NCBI GenBank assembly: GCA_902806575.1 | Contig: CADCXD010000011.1 | Coordinates: 868,001-932,000, forward strand | Direction: 5' to 3' | DNA from: Jackrogersella multiformis | Taxonomy: Eukaryota; Ascomycota; Sordariomycetes; Xylariales; Hypoxylaceae | DNA: 64,000 nt | Part shown: piece by piece, positions 1 to 12,578 of the stretch | Layout of the letters: each line of letters opens with the position of its first letter | Numbering within the stretch: position 1 is the first letter of the stretch | Translations under genes and position numbers: made by a program | Notes under the pieces: generated by a model | Told to the model about the DNA's origin: nothing | Database searches by the model: none | Seen by the model: the letters and a program-made list of their open reading frames with translations, nothing else

Positions 1-489
1 TTCTGTCTTCTTATTTTTCTATTGTGCATCACGTGCTAACAACATGCGCGCTACAGGACTCACGTTTCTCATCGGTGCGTTCATAACGCTCTCTGCGGGT
101 GTACAGGTTATGTTCGAACTCAGGGAGTCTGAGATGAGGCACGGCATTAACCTGAAATGCTGAACACCTCATGGATTTTACGTAATCAGCTGACGACTCA
201 ACTATCTCGGACGATAGGTGAACTGCAGGCTCGCACCTGCTGTTGTGTTATAATGTAATATAGAGAGATGAGATTACACATTGGCATCCGAGCTAATTAA
301 TGATATTATTATATTATATTATGAGTACTTTAGGTACCTAGCAGGTATCCGATGCTGATATGTATAATTCTTGCAAAAGGCAAAATGCCGCCAATTCGTA
401 CATAAGGATATCCGGTGAGGAAATATACGCCCATACCAACGAACCAATGCAATGCGACGCCCCAACCCCCTCTCCATACGATCCTCGAA
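1..489. other. Left-edge spacer without a recognisable gene
   Basis: AT-rich sequence downstream of the membrane-protein gene on the minus strand, so it probably includes that gene's 3' UTR. No open frame here carries a recognisable domain. A TTCGAAC string near 111 resembles a tRNA B box but has no matching T-stem. Confidence 0.5.
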
Positions 490-1481
490 CTACTTAGCCG
501 GAAACGCCTCGGGCCCAACCATCTCATGGCCCTCCTCCCCCTCCCCCCCGTCGCCGCGAGCCCCCCTCCGCGCAAAAACGCCGCGCCTCCCCATCCTATC
601 CTCGGTAGCCCAGCGCCGGACCCAAACGGCGCCCTTCACCAGCGCGAAGATGACCACGACGGCGACGCCGATGCCGAACACGTACGCGGCGACCAGGGAG
701 CCGGTCTGCACGGGGTCCAGGAACGCGTACGTGTAGAAGCCCTTGGTATCATGCGTGACGTAGGCGAGCGCCAGGTACAGGGCCAGCAGGACGACGAGCC
801 ACAGCACGTGGACCCAGGGCGGCGGGGCGGTGCGCGGGACGGCGATCTCGAACAGCGCGAAGAGCGTGTTGAGGGCGTGCTGGCTGAGGTTGCTCCAGCC
901 GCCGTACGCGGTGGGGAACCAGGCCGCGCCGTAGGGGTACAGCACGCCCCAGTACACGGCGGTGACGAGCACCGGATAGGCGGTGACGGTGCTGTAGAGC
1001 AGGCCATGCAGCGCCTGCAGCGGGCGCGGCCACCGCGCCAGCAGCGCCGCGCCGTACCGCGCGTACGTGAAGGTGTGCAGCGCCGCGAAGAGCAGGTAGA
1101 AGGCGAGCCCCCAGTACGTCAACACGGTGAAGTACGAGAACCCCGCGCGCGCCTGCGAGCACCCGCCCAGCTCGGCGTGCGCGCACTGGTACCCGATGTT
1201 GAAGAGCAGCGTGGCGAAGGCGTAGAGGGACTGCGGCGCGCGTTAGCATGATGGGCTTGTGGTGGTACCTAATATATAATTTATCATGAGATAGGTAAAA
1301 CCAAATAAGAACAAATAACCTTAACAAACAAGCAAATAAACACTAAATAAACAAATAAATAAACTGGACTCACCATCAACGCCCGCAGCGCGAACAGCAC
1401 GTACGGCGACACCAGCCACGACGTCTCGAAGCGGTGCGTCGGGTCCCAGGGGTCCGTCCCGAAGGCGAGGACGCGCAGCAT
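490..1481 (-). CDS. FAR-17a/AIG1-like multi-pass membrane protein
   Basis: Two exons, complement(join(490..1230, 1374..1481)), give 282 residues. The donor GTGAGT follows ATG at 1374 and the acceptor ends at 1231; the join is phase 0 and reads RALM-SLYAF. The protein begins with the DPWDPTHRFETSWL block, followed by about six hydrophobic segments and a hydrophilic, Gly/Arg/Glu-rich C-terminus. Motifs such as WSNLSQHALN and PRTAPPPWVH sit between helices. Family knowledge: these resemble fungal members of the FAR-17a/AIG1-like group, whose animal relatives hydrolyse fatty-acid esters of hydroxy fatty acids in membranes. The catalytic Thr/His assignment cannot be proven here, so enzymatic function is an inference. 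The intron is AT-rich (tracts of aaataaac) in sharp contrast to the GC-rich exons. It could equally be annotated as a conserved integral membrane protein. Confidence 0.75.
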
Positions 1482-3368
1482 GGCTGGCTAGGTTAGATTT
1501 TATTGGCTTTTTCTTTTCTTTTGTTCTGTTTTCCTTATTATTTCTCCCCGCCTGGATTATCCGCTCTCGTGGCGGCGTTCGAATGTATGTACAGGTAATG
1601 TAATATAATATCATATAACACAAGCAAGACGAAGAGTAGTACCTAGATATAGTATAGAGGTACGGTATAGACACACAAAAAAAAGATTACGTTAGTTAGG
1701 TAAGTGCCGGCGTCGAATCAGCCCGTACCTCAGCCGCTCTTTGTACCTCGTCAAGACGACGCCTACCTAATACCTACTAATTTACCTACCACATACCTAG
1801 GGCGGTAGGTAACCTGCACAGGTACCTACTACGTAGATAAAAGCTAATCAGGGGCTAGAACGCCGCTAAAAAGCGAGTGCGGAAGCGAGGCGCAGCACAC
1901 AGAGCAGCAGCTCCACCTCCAGAGAAACCCGGGACGGGAACCACGCTAAGAGAAGAAGAGGCAGGAGGGCATTGATCTTTTATATACCTAGGTTACACTA
2001 TTTAATATTCGATATTCCATTTCCCATACGCCATTTTCGGGCCGGATCACTAGTCCGCGCGTCCCATCTTTATACCCAGTATATATGTATGTATGTCTCC
2101 CTAAAGATCGCTTCACATGAAGCCTCGGGCAACAGTAGTTAAATAATGCGAATTTATATTGTTATAAGCACCCTCCATCTTCCATCTTCCTCTTGCGTGT
2201 ATATACCTTTAGTCACGGAATATATATAAAACTCAAGTTGAAGCCTAGCCTCCATCTCTCCCGCTTTAAACATAGTGAAATTAGTTCAGTTCAACAAAAA
2301 GCCTCAGACTTCTAACAATTATGTGAGATTCGCGCAACTTTCCAAATCGATCACAAACCAAGCGACGATGGGCATGCACGACATGCGGGGGTATACCAGA
2401 AGATCGGATAATCTCCGATTAGATCAGAGAGAAAAATGACCAGATCAGAAACCACCGATACAGATCCGTCATCAAAGACCTTCTACAACGGGAAGCACCG
2501 TATGCATGCCGTATGTAAGGAGAGGCTCTGCTAAAAAAGCAAACATTGTGCTCTAGTATACCTAGGTTATACGCGGCAGACCAATCATAGCATTTGTATT
2601 GTATATCAACTTAGATTGTATTCTGAACTACGATTAATTCGACAGCAGTGAATAGCCGAGTGCTAGATGTTGCCCATCCCTCCAACTCCGTAAAAATCTT
2701 TTGAAATGCATCGCTATGCCGTTGATGGTTCCCCTATCATACAACCGTACATGTATACACATTAACCCGATATGATCGATGCCTGGTATAGTTGGAAAAA
2801 CACGTAGGAAGGCAGGTTTTATACTGGAGAGAAAAACAGATAGAAATATTCCCGTCGGGGGTCGTGTTTGTTTTTATCTGTCGCCTATTCCCTCGTTGGG
2901 GTATAGCAACTTCTATCTCTTTCACTGATACACTCAAAATCCCGATGATAGATACCGAACTGTGGCCCCTATTTCAAACAAATGAAGGCAGAATATGATA
3001 CCAAAAGTACTAAAAATATATGGTGTCAGATCGGTATCGTGGGGTGTCAAATATGACTATCGGGTTGGTCGGTCGTCGATAGACTCGACCTAAAAACGCC
3101 AATGCGGCGCGCAGTGGCGAATGACTCGGTAAAAATACCTCATTGTCTCAAGCTTCTTCCCGGTAAGATGCGGCATTCCTGGTTTATTAAGATCCTTGGT
3201 GCCTGTCGATCTCAGATCGCAGACCAACCGATGGCCGCCTATTAAGCTTGCAATTCCGACGGAATGGCTGCACGCTGACGATTGCCATGTTGGGAAATGC
3301 TAACAAACAAGTCCCTCAGCACCAGCGTCTTTTAATTTTAAATTTCCCACCTAAATAGATAGGTAGGC
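1482..3368. other. Intergenic spacer (1.9 kb)
   Basis: AT-rich spacer upstream of the membrane-protein gene and downstream of the coiled-coil gene. It contains scattered TACCTA/CCTAGG motif copies (around 1795-1835) and short microsatellites. No ORF with domain content or splice-compatible continuation was found. Confidence 0.5.
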
Positions 3369-5435
3369 CTATTGATGGTGTCCGTATTGATGTCCATATT
3401 CTGGGAGGCGTCTTCCATCTAGGAACCTCGGGCTTCGACCTTCATAATACGTACTGGGAGTTTGCTGAGCTCTCCTTGCTTCAAACTCGGCACGTTCCTC
3501 GTCGTCGAGTGAGAATGCCTTTTTCAGCCATCCGAAAGCGCTCCGCTTCTTTTTCAGCGTCTTGTTTTCCGGTCTGAGCGTCGTCACGTTGCTAAGCATA
3601 CTCATCCCCATGGCCGATGGCTGATTCCGCACATGATGGACATTCGTGCCTGATGTCCATGGCCTCTGTTGCAAAGGCGAGTGAGGACTCGCTCGCACTG
3701 GGAAATAGTGTTGTTGGTCTGAGCGTGGAGAAGGTATCGTGGTTGAAATATTCGGCGGCGGTGGTGGTGGCATCTCTATGATGCCTTCGTATTCGGTCCT
3801 CGAACGAATAGGCTGCCGGGCCTCGTTATCAGAACCATAGGCGGAGTCCGGTCCTTGGTATACGCGGGTAGAGTTATATCGGGGAGACTGATTCTGTGCA
3901 GTCGGAGGTCGTGGCCTCTGCAACTCGGGGGCATTGCGAGGGGGAACCTGGATAGCCTCGGGTAGATTGCTCCCTTTCAAGGACAATCTCTGGCGCAACG
4001 ACGTCCGCTTCACCTTCTCCTCCTGTTTCGCAATCGGCGTGTCTCGGACTCTTGGTGATGGTATCGGCGCGGGCGGCTGCGGAGTATAAGTCCGCGGTTG
4101 CAGGATGAAGAGGCCCTCATTTACAGGGGACTCATTCCTATCCGCCTCGTTTTCGGATTTTGACTCCTCCTCGATAGTCACAAACGTCGTCGGGATACTA
4201 TCCGCCTCTAGTTCTACCGGAGACATTGGCTCCACTGGGGCGTTGAATTGGACAAGCATAACAGTTGATCTAGTAGCGGTCGAGCCCGATGCAGATTTTT
4301 GAGAGGTGCTCTTCGCAAGGTCAAGCTTCGGTGGGCGTCTATCGGACGAGAGTGCTGGTGTAGTGCGCGCGCTACTCCTCGGTGGAGGTTCTATTGGACT
4401 AGAGAAAGGCACAACACTTGCCTTTCAGGGGGTCAGCCTACTTGCAACAAAGAAACCATTGGGTTAAAGGATTTATCTTACCCTTGTTCTCCGGCTCACC
4501 TCACCAGCGCGGTAATTCATTTCAGACACCATCCGGTCAAGCTTGTTGAGCAGGGCGCGAAGAGTCGATGTCGTACCCTGCAGTTCGAGCAAAGCCTTAT
4601 ACCAACCTTGGGCATTCCCCCTCATGGCACCATATATCTCCACCACCTCTGGGCGCTGTTGGCGCCAGGCCTTGTCCTGCTGGTCACCAAGATACGCTGC
4701 AAACTGCTTTGTTGCACCGAATCCTTCGTTGAGATCCCCGACTGTTGCTTCAAGAGAGGTGGTCGTTCGAGAGATGATATGTTCGATCTTCTCGTTCCCA
4801 GTTATTATCTGTAAACGAAAATTTCTGTCCTCCAGCATTTGTTCGAATGTGGCGATATTTTCCATCGGCAGCTTCAGAAGGTCGATGCGTTCTTGCATGT
4901 CCTGAATGGCGAGGCTGACATCCTCCAGCGTCGTTTCTAAAAATTCATCCACCTCGTCGATATGACCCTGGAGTATGCTAACTACCTGCTCGTTGCTATT
5001 TGCAATCCCGTTCAGCAGCAGGTACACGCCGAAGGATATCTGAGCCATGAGCTTCCAGAGCTCGTGGTACCGCTGACCTGGTCGGTATCGCCATAGTTCA
5101 CCATGTAGCTTTGCTCCCTTTTCTCCGTCAAGCAGATAGTTCCTACGCTCCCTCGCAGAAGCAAAGTTGACTTTCGGCTTCGGCACGGCGGGGTTACGAG
5201 TGGCTTCGATTAGGGATTCAGAAAAGGCTGGCTGCATGGCGGGGATCGGGTGGGTTGGGATGTTGGCTGCCGCATCTTTGGTCTTCTGGCGCAGCGCCTC
5301 CTCGCGATCTCTGGAATTAGGTCTCGTTGGCTCGCGCGGTCTTCGGGGAGCAGGGAGCAGATCATCATCATCATCGGTGTCAGACAGGAAAATGGAACGG
5401 TCGTCGTCATGGTGGAGAGACAATGGCAAAGCCAT
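3369..5435 (-). CDS. Conserved fungal coiled-coil/disordered protein of unknown function
   Basis: Two exons, complement(join(3369..4421, 4482..5435)), give about 668 residues. A 60-nt intron with donor GTAAGA and acceptor AAAG keeps phase 0 and has a CTGAC branch-point-like string just upstream of the acceptor. Residues 1-100 are acidic and Pro/Arg-rich. About 105-315 form a well-ordered helical region (LWKLMAQISFGVYLLLNG, then long amphipathic helices with charged heptads) that looks like a coiled-coil scaffold. About 320-600 are Ser/Pro-rich and disordered, with a poly-Pro run. Near the C-terminus a basic amphipathic stretch (KTLKKKRSAFGWLKKAFSL) precedes an acidic helix, which could bind membranes. 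I do not recognise a named family. The alternative acceptor TCTAG 14 nt downstream would break the frame with this donor. Confidence 0.7.
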
Positions 5436-8400
5436 TTTGCAGGATATCGTGAACCACGCCCCCTCCCCTCTCCTCGAATATTAACCAGGTTATTCTGGCA
5501 GCACGGCTACCCAGGCCAGGTAGGTAGGTAGTTAATCAACTCCCGCTCCCGCTCCCACTCCCACTTCCAAAGCAGGCAACTAGGGAATATAGATCCTAGT
5601 AGGTTTATTGCCTTCCAAGCTGACAGGTTCGTGCAACCTGTCCTCGCCTACGCCACGATGGGAGCACAAGGGACAAGGGAATTAGGTGCGACCTAGAATG
5701 ACACTATTCAACGATAAACGACAAGACAACGATACAGCAGGCTACCGATACCGAAAGATCAATGGAGGCTGCACGACCCAGGTAACTTGGGAGCGACCCA
5801 ATGGATTAAGGAAAAGGTGGTCTAGTTCCAAGTTCCAAGTTCCAGGTCCAATATCAAGTCCAAGTCCAAGTCTAAGTCCAAGATTGTCAGAAAGAAGCGC
5901 GGCGGGGTATCTTCAAATGATTCGAACCAAGTCAGAGGAGCACTCGGTCACAAGACGTTGCTTGTCATGGATGAGTTAAGGTGAAGGGAAAAGGGCCTCC
6001 ATATCTCAATGCTGGCTAAGTTGGAAACGCAATTGAGGTTTGGCGAATTAAGAATTATCACTACAGTTGCTCACACTAAAGAGAGTGGTAGTGATGCGAT
6101 GCACTATGAAGTGTCTTAGACTAACGAACGATGCAAAAGAGTGGCGGGTCTGGGGGTGTCGGCGAGAGATGTGTTGGGAGATCGAGGTAGTAGAGATTGA
6201 GGCCGGCCTAGGCGGCGAAGAAGACGGCCTCAGTACCTAGGTAGTTAGGTATGGATAGAAGAGAGGAAAGGAAAGAGATTAGTTAATGGTGATCGGAAGA
6301 GGGGGTCGACACCACTACAGAATGAGGAGGAGGATAATGCAATAAATCATATTAGTTTACGTATTGTATGTACGTATGTGTATCCGGTATGAAGTAGTGT
6401 AGTGTAGTGTAGTGTAGTGGTGGCCTAGGCAGATGAGGAAGATCCTACTAAAGAAAAAAGGCAAAAAGCTGGAGGCGAGCTGAAGAAGAGAGGAAGCCCT
6501 TTCCAAGGTCGTTCTCCGATAAAGATTTCCACCTTACCTACCTAGGTACCTCCTACCTCCTACCTCCTACCGGTAGGTACCTCTAGGTAGGTAGACCAAA
6601 ACAGCCCTGGAGCTAACCAAAACAGCTAAACCCAGCCCCGAGGTATCTAGCGTGGTAGCTCTTGCAGGTCTTCAAGGTGTTGCAGGTTACGCCACGCCTA
6701 CATTAGCGCCTAAGGGTACAAATACATACCGTGTACGGCGGCACCCAGCGACATTAGAACTACCTAGGTACCTAGGTAGGTACCCACGGCTACACAAAGC
6801 GGGTTCTGCCCAGGGCTCTGGGGCATCGAAGTGGGACCATCCTAGCTAAATGTAGCCCATACTAGGGCCTAGGTCGGCCGTTAAAACTGGCGAGCATGTG
6901 CTAGGATATGTACCTACTACCTACTAGGTACCTAGAGGTATGGGAATTATCTTTATTAATACATGTTTAATTCCTCAAATGGAAATCGATGCTTTTCCTT
7001 CAGCTCTGGAGGCTCTTATCCGCTCTAAGCGGATGTCAATTAAATTTAAATATAATTACTTTCAAATATGCGGTTATTTAGCATTAACATCACGGACCGA
7101 TTTGCATCTAAGCTAAATTATTTCGTGAAGATAAAATTTCCAAGATTCAAAAATGGTCGGTCGTCAGCATCGTAACCTTCCATGCATACGACGGCGGTGT
7201 AGCTGAATATTAGGTATATCGAGATTACATACCTATATATAATATTTACCTACCTGGTAATATCAAAGACGAACATCTAGCCATCTTGAGTAGGATGGCA
7301 TGGAAGTCCTTCTGAATGGAACTATATCAGAGCCTCGCTAACTAAAAGACATGAATGGGTAGCTATAATAATAGTTCCGTGCTCGACCGCATTTTCAGAA
7401 GAAACCCTAACCTCCTGTTGAGCTTTGGGCATACATAGTCGTCTTAATTATCACGGCCTCTCTTTTTGAAACAGGTTATTAGACGTTTGATTTCTTATAC
7501 CTACCTCCTGGTATGTCAAATATGTATATCTACTTACCGACTAATTCGCTCATCTTCTAATAAGAAAAATCAGAAATCCAATGAATCAAAATTCCCAACT
7601 AGAAATAATGAGACATTGTAGTAAAGCATACTTACCTAAGTATATTTTCTATCTTCTTTACTCTGTCCTGTCTTATCTTGTCTTTTCTCGGAGGATAGAT
7701 ACGAACAGCAACATAACCAACCTCCATTATCAGATTAACCTACCTAGGTACCTAAGTAGTTACTAGTATCATAGTATATTATATCCTACCCTAGGTAGGT
7801 AAGTAACTAAAATTGCCCCTCCTCTAGTCTCCACGCAGGCGGATAGCTCCCCCCTGTTCTCCCCTACCTCGCGCAACGTTCGCAAAGACCCTCGTCTACC
7901 GTTTTAGGCTTAACCCGCTGCTTCTTCTCCTGACTCCTGCATCCTTTGGTGGCATCCATTCCACGCCGTCCTAGATACTAGGCATGTACCTAAGCCTTTT
8001 TCTCGTCAAGCCTATCTCTCGGATGCCATTGTCGATTGCCGATTCCTTCGTTATGAAGCAGATATTGCTGCTGATCGCCTTCGTCTGTGCGGAATTCGAG
8101 ATTACCTAGGCTGCTAGGTAACCTAACAGAGCTCGAGATGACTGCTACCATAGCACTTACATAACAATGCAAAGAATCTACGTAGTACTGTCGGCGATAC
8201 ATGATACATAGATCTACAGCAGAACTGCAGTGTACCTGCCTGCACGTCAATGTTAGCGTAACCCAAGGTCTCGACCACAGAGACGATCACACTTCTAGAA
8301 GTCCGTTCGTGTGGGCAATCGCTTAGAATCGAGTGTCCCTTAGCCGCTGGCAAAAGATATCTTTACTTTTGCCAAGACCGTTACGCAACACCGCCGTCCA

Positions 8401-10072
8401 CCTTGCTTGAGTTGAATTCCCGAAACAGCTGTTACTCCTACCTATCTACCTAGGTATATTAAAAGGAGAAGTCGTCCCTTACTTAACATGGTAAAGATGC
8501 CGCCAAGTAATTACTTGGTAACTAGGTTAATACCTTGAAAAGTGCATTCCCTAATACTACGTCTCATCTCTAAAACTCGAGATTGGCCAGCTCTTCCCTT
8601 GATCATGTGTGGGTATGAAAGACAGCAAGGTGCAGTAACAAGATCTGAAGCGCCTAAGGTTAGACCATTGGTGGATTATATTCCCCGCTCGTCTTGTTAC
8701 TTTGTTAGAGTTATTTCCCTAGTTGATCACGTCAATGGGAGGCACCGGTCCGGGGATGCCGTTTAGATGCCGAGTTGGGTCACCGCTAAAACTCAAACTC
8801 CGGCCAACAAACGGACCGCTCCGCCGGGACCCATAAGGAAAGCCGTGAAGGATACTTTCATCCCAACCACTGTGGAGCTCCTTTCCCGGAAATCGTATAT
8901 GATGTCAATATATGCAAGGGATAAATGACGAGATGAAGAAAAGGCAATCATCATCAGTTAACAAAGCTGCTGTATATGAGGTAGTCTTCCTCTCGGAGTT
9001 TCCTACCATTGACAGACTGATAACGTGTATGTTTAACATATAGTAATAGCTAAATGGACCTTTAGATGCGAGTATATAGAAGTAAAGTTTAAAAATGCAA
9101 CTAGGTATTTGGAACACTCGAGAGCTCAATGACAAGAATTTGTGTCCGAATTCACCGGGCCCCTTGGTGATCAATACTGATGGATGATCTCGAATTCAAC
9201 ACTACTCTTTTTGGGATGATTGAATCAAATCTCTCCCATGCTTAGATAAGCTTGTTAATTAGGTGTCCCGCAGGCGTAGTTGTTTTATGGTCATTGAGGA
9301 CATGTTAGTAGGATTATACATAGTATCGATAGGGCTGATAAATCATGTATTCCGGCTCTTTTCCATCTCTAAGTCCATTTAGTTATTCGCCGTTGTCTTC
9401 AAACTGCATAGAGAAAAGTTGAGATCACATCAAAACTAACTACCTAGGTAGGTGGTTAAGGTGTAATTAAACTCGATATATTACTTAATAGCTTACTTGT
9501 TTACAAATCCTTCGTGTTTCATCCTCGTTCTTTTCTTAAAATTAGAGAGGAAGCATATGCTCAAACAGTTACTACTATATAAGCATTTTATTATAAAGTT
9601 TATACACACATATAATTTTAAGACTAAGCTGCTTATAAGTAGGTAGGTATCCAAGATGCAGCTTACAGCTTCAAGTAAATGTGCTTAGGCAGTCGAGGTA
9701 TGACTTCTCCTTAATAAGTTTACTAAGTACCTAGGTATCTAGCCTTCCTAAGAGTTGTCAACTACAACAAAGAGGAGGAATTCAGCCACGTATTCGGAGA
9801 TATTGAATAGACTACTAGGTCCTTTTTCGATGCATCGGAAAGGTTTAACAAAAGTCTGGGAAACACGGAAGTGTATATAAGAACCTAGGTATAGGTTGTC
9901 GACTACTAGATTCAACACCTGGTAGAAGTGACGTCTGAGTAAATCCTCAAACCCTTTTCTGAGACTATGATTCATTTCATTCCATTACCAAAATACGTGC
10001 GAATGCCTCGTATTTTACAATTTCATGCCACCTTACCCTCAACTCAACGTCAACATAACATCAAGACCGAAG
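5436..10072. other. Gene-poor spacer (4.6 kb)
   Basis: Spacer holding the upstream region of the coiled-coil gene and the 3' flank of the F-box gene. It contains tandem repeats (AAGTCC-type near 5850-5880, AGTGT-type near 6395-6420) and dense CCTAGG/TACCTA palindromes near 6535-6594, 6761-6784, 7741-7760 and 7790-7802. The open frames here are short, of skewed composition and without domains, and most have no ATG in a good context. Confidence 0.5.
6535..6784. repeat. Cluster of CCTAGG/GGTACC palindromic motif copies
   Basis: Two dense patches (6535-6594 and 6761-6784) of overlapping TACCTAGGTA, CCTACCTCC and GGTAGGTACC units. The same vocabulary recurs across most spacers and in the uracil-DNA glycosylase intron, but hardly at all in exons. 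There are no flanking target-site duplications or coding capacity, so these are not recognisable transposon ends. Confidence 0.6.
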
Positions 10073-11668
10073 CTACAATGCCTCCCTAGCCACCACCTCA
10101 CCCATACCGTAGCTCTTAACCCGACTGAAAAAGAACGGCCTGTACGACTTCATCGCGAACTCAGCCCAATCGTCCGTCAGCTTGTTATAGCTCCAGAAGC
10201 CCTTCCACGACAACTTGTTGTTCCTCGCCGTGGCCTTGCCGGCGCTCTTGAACGTCAGCTCCATGCGGTACATGTACTTAGGCCCCGCGCCCTGAGTCTC
10301 GACGTACAGATCACCCTCCATATCCGTTAAAGCTGCCTCGGGGTTATCCTGCGAAGAGGATAGGCGCCAGCGGCCCTTGAGTGCGTTTTTCATGACCGCT
10401 GAGGGTAGGTGAGGGCCACTGCCTCCCTGGTGTAGAATTAGGTTCTCCTTGGTTATATGGTGTACGACGTGCGCCGGCTCGTCAGTCGTGAGCAAGCTAA
10501 TGGCCGTGCCGTCGCGGAACATCCGTAGGTATCGGTAGTACGTGACGATGTGGATAGGGCTGTTCCACGTGGTCTGGTGCGCCGAGGCCTGGCCTGTGCG
10601 GATGTAATTTACGGTGCTGATGTAACACCCGTTGAAGCGGATCCGGGGCCGCCGGCGGAACATGGTCTGCCAGGACGATGCATACAGGCTGCGTAGTAAT
10701 ACATTGGTCGTTGCGCGGCTCGCATTCTGCCGTTGCCGCGCTAGCTCTTCCAGCGTAAATACATCGTCGCCGAGCTCCTCTGCGGTATCGAGCGGCCCCC
10801 ATTCGATGCCTTGCTGCCAATGGAAGTGCATGCCGGCAAACCCAAACTCGGACCCTAGACACACACGCCGCCAGATTTGGTTCTCGGTGGTGACTAAATA
10901 GGCTAGTCGTTTGCATACCTGGGCTAGGCGCGCGAAATCGCCTACATCGGTGATAGCTACGTCTCGGAGGATGTGGACAAGAATCTCGTCGGGGAGGTCG
11001 GCAATTGGGCACGGGGGAGGGGCTACACCTTCACATTCTGGTGGCGCACCCTCGATTCTTAGCTCAGAGAAGCTGGTGATGAGATCTGGTAGAGATAGCG
11101 TGGGTCCTTCTAGGGAGTGATGGGCGGTATTAGGGACAGTCACAGAAGCGTTCGGCGGGTTGACTTGCGCCAGATTTGTCCATCGGCCTGGGAAGTGCTT
11201 GTTACGATAAGACTGGTCGACGTTGTCGTCCATCCGGAAAGCCTTCCGGTAGAGCTGCAGACTGTCTCCGAGCTTCCCGCTGGTCTCCTTCTCGACTGCC
11301 TTCTCGTAAAAGTCTAGGGCGGTCTGAGGTTCTTTCTCTCCTTTATCCTTAGTAGAGGTGGCATTTTGCTGGCCGAGTCTCTGTCCCTCTATGGCTTTGC
11401 TTGCGTCTGGTTCATCAAAAGATTGTGCTTGAATGTACTCTTCTTCATCTTCTAGTGGATGAAGGGTTCTTGAAGCTGTCTTCTTATGGCCGACTTCATT
11501 CCTCGAAGGCTTGCTTGAAGCTGAAGAAGATCCCGCCTGGGTTGGGGTGGTTCTCTGCTGGTGCTGTTGAGAACTAGCAGTGTTCTTTGAACGAGCCGAG
11601 ACTTCTGCACGCCATTGTTCTCTAAAGTTCTCTAGTTCAGATTGTATTTGCTCAATCGGTTGGTCCAT
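10073..11668 (-). CDS. pof7: F-box protein, FBXO9/Pof7/Hrt3 family (SCF ubiquitin ligase adaptor)
   Basis: Single exon of 531 residues with an ATG at 11668. The N-terminal 110 residues are Ser/Gln-rich and disordered. A TPR-like helix pair lies near 115-150 (ALDFYEKAVEKETSGKLGDS, then LYRKAF), as in FBXO9. The F-box is at about 222-268 (LPDEILVHILRDV, then LAQVCKRLAYLV and IWRRVC). A conserved C-terminal region follows, containing FNGCYISTVNYIR, YYRYLRMFRDG, ALKGRWRL and KLSWKGFWSYNKLT, which is characteristic of the FBXO9/Hrt3 family. The F-box is expected to bind Skp1 and recruit substrates to cullin-1; the substrate cannot be read from sequence. It lies head-to-head with the mitochondrial carrier gene across about 0.9 kb. 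The symbol follows the fission-yeast orthologue (Hrt3 in budding yeast). Confidence 0.9.
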   Translation of the reverse strand: MDQPIEQIQSELENFREQWRAEVSARSKNTASSQQHQQRTTPTQAGSSSASSKPSRNEVGHKKTASRTLHPLEDEEEYIQAQSFDEPDASKAIEGQRLGQQNATSTKDKGEKEPQTALDFYEKAVEKETSGKLGDSLQLYRKAFRMDDNVDQSYRNKHFPGRWTNLAQVNPPNASVTVPNTAHHSLEGPTLSLPDLITSFSELRIEGAPPECEGVAPPPCPIADLPDEILVHILRDVAITDVGDFARLAQVCKRLAYLVTTENQIWRRVCLGSEFGFAGMHFHWQQGIEWGPLDTAEELGDDVFTLEELARQRQNASRATTNVLLRSLYASSWQTMFRRRPRIRFNGCYISTVNYIRTGQASAHQTTWNSPIHIVTYYRYLRMFRDGTAISLLTTDEPAHVVHHITKENLILHQGGSGPHLPSAVMKNALKGRWRLSSSQDNPEAALTDMEGDLYVETQGAGPKYMYRMELTFKSAGKATARNNKLSWKGFWSYNKLTDDWAEFAMKSYRPFFFSRVKSYGMGEVVAREAL

Positions 11669-12578
11669 GTTGGCAAGATACGGTCAATGATCACAATTCT
11701 ATGGAGATGAAGTTTAATGTACGGGTTTTGGACAATAGTTGACAGTAGTTGACAATAATTGATTAATATTAAATTAGGTGTATTATGTATACCTAGTATA
11801 AGTAGGTAGGTAGGTAGAGAAGTGTAGGAGGGATGCATCTAGTGATGATGATAGTTGGATGAATTGAGTTAAAAGGCGGCCAGTAATGAAGTGCTCCGGC
11901 ATAATGGATTAGATCAGATTGTGCAAGATGCATAGGTTCTAGGTACCTACCTACGCTAGGTACCTAGGTACCTAGGTACATGTACCTATTATCTACACTA
12001 CCTAAAGTCCATCTTATCGCCGCCCGGAATAGAGAGTTACACAGTTGGGCTGCAGATGGTGGTGGTGGGGTGTGACGAACGCAAGATTGTTGACCCAATT
12101 GGTTCTGACATCATGTTTTAAGGCGCCTGCACTATCTACACCACGGTACATAGGGAGCTTCGACCTCAGCTTTAATCGGAGTTGGAAAGCTCGGTCTCGG
12201 TTGAGAGCGGCAAATTTTCTTAAAAAGTTTAGCCTCAACTTTTTCTCCATTAATGACGCTTACGAAAATACCCACCTACACACAGGTAGCAGTTGCAGTT
12301 ATCTACCCGCGCACCGCGATATCGCAGACCCCGTTTTTAAGTTTTGCGGTCTCTGATTATTCGCCTCTTTCAGTCACCTAACCTACACTAATTCCTCCAC
12401 AAATAAAACATACACGACATACGTACATACTGTACTTCAACTTCCCTACCACTACACTATAACTAATAGCTTTATATCCATTATTTCTCCGCTTGACTCT
12501 AAGTAAAGACCATCCATCCATTTTGCATTGAGCTCTCATAAAAAGGCACCGCCGGGACAACCGGGGCCGGCGCACACA
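11669..12578. promoter_or_regulatory. Divergent intergenic promoter region (F-box gene / mitochondrial carrier)
   Basis: This 0.9 kb holds both upstream regions. A palindrome-rich patch at 11939-11986 consists of overlapping TACCTAGGTA units. The part next to the carrier gene (12360-12530) is C/T-rich, typical of fungal 5' leaders. No specific factor site can be assigned. Confidence 0.4.

Noticed and set aside
415..1251. 278-codon plus-strand open frame
   Set aside because: Antisense to the GC-rich exon of the membrane-protein gene; composition is Arg/Gly/Ala shadow-like, whereas the minus-strand frame has membrane helices and a valid splice.
4398..4481. Alternative acceptor CTCTAG for the coiled-coil gene intron
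   Set aside because: Better polypyrimidine tract, but it shifts the frame with every nearby donor that fits; the AAAG acceptor with CTGAC branch point preserves it.
5905..5945. Minus-strand GGTTCGAATCA, a strong B-box-like string
   Set aside because: Flanking bases do not form a T-stem and no A box or acceptor stem is found at tRNA distance.
6535..6784. CCTAGG palindrome cluster considered as transposon terminal repeats or CRISPR-like array
   Set aside because: No regular repeat-spacer structure, no target-site duplication and no transposase; the same motif is scattered through all spacers.
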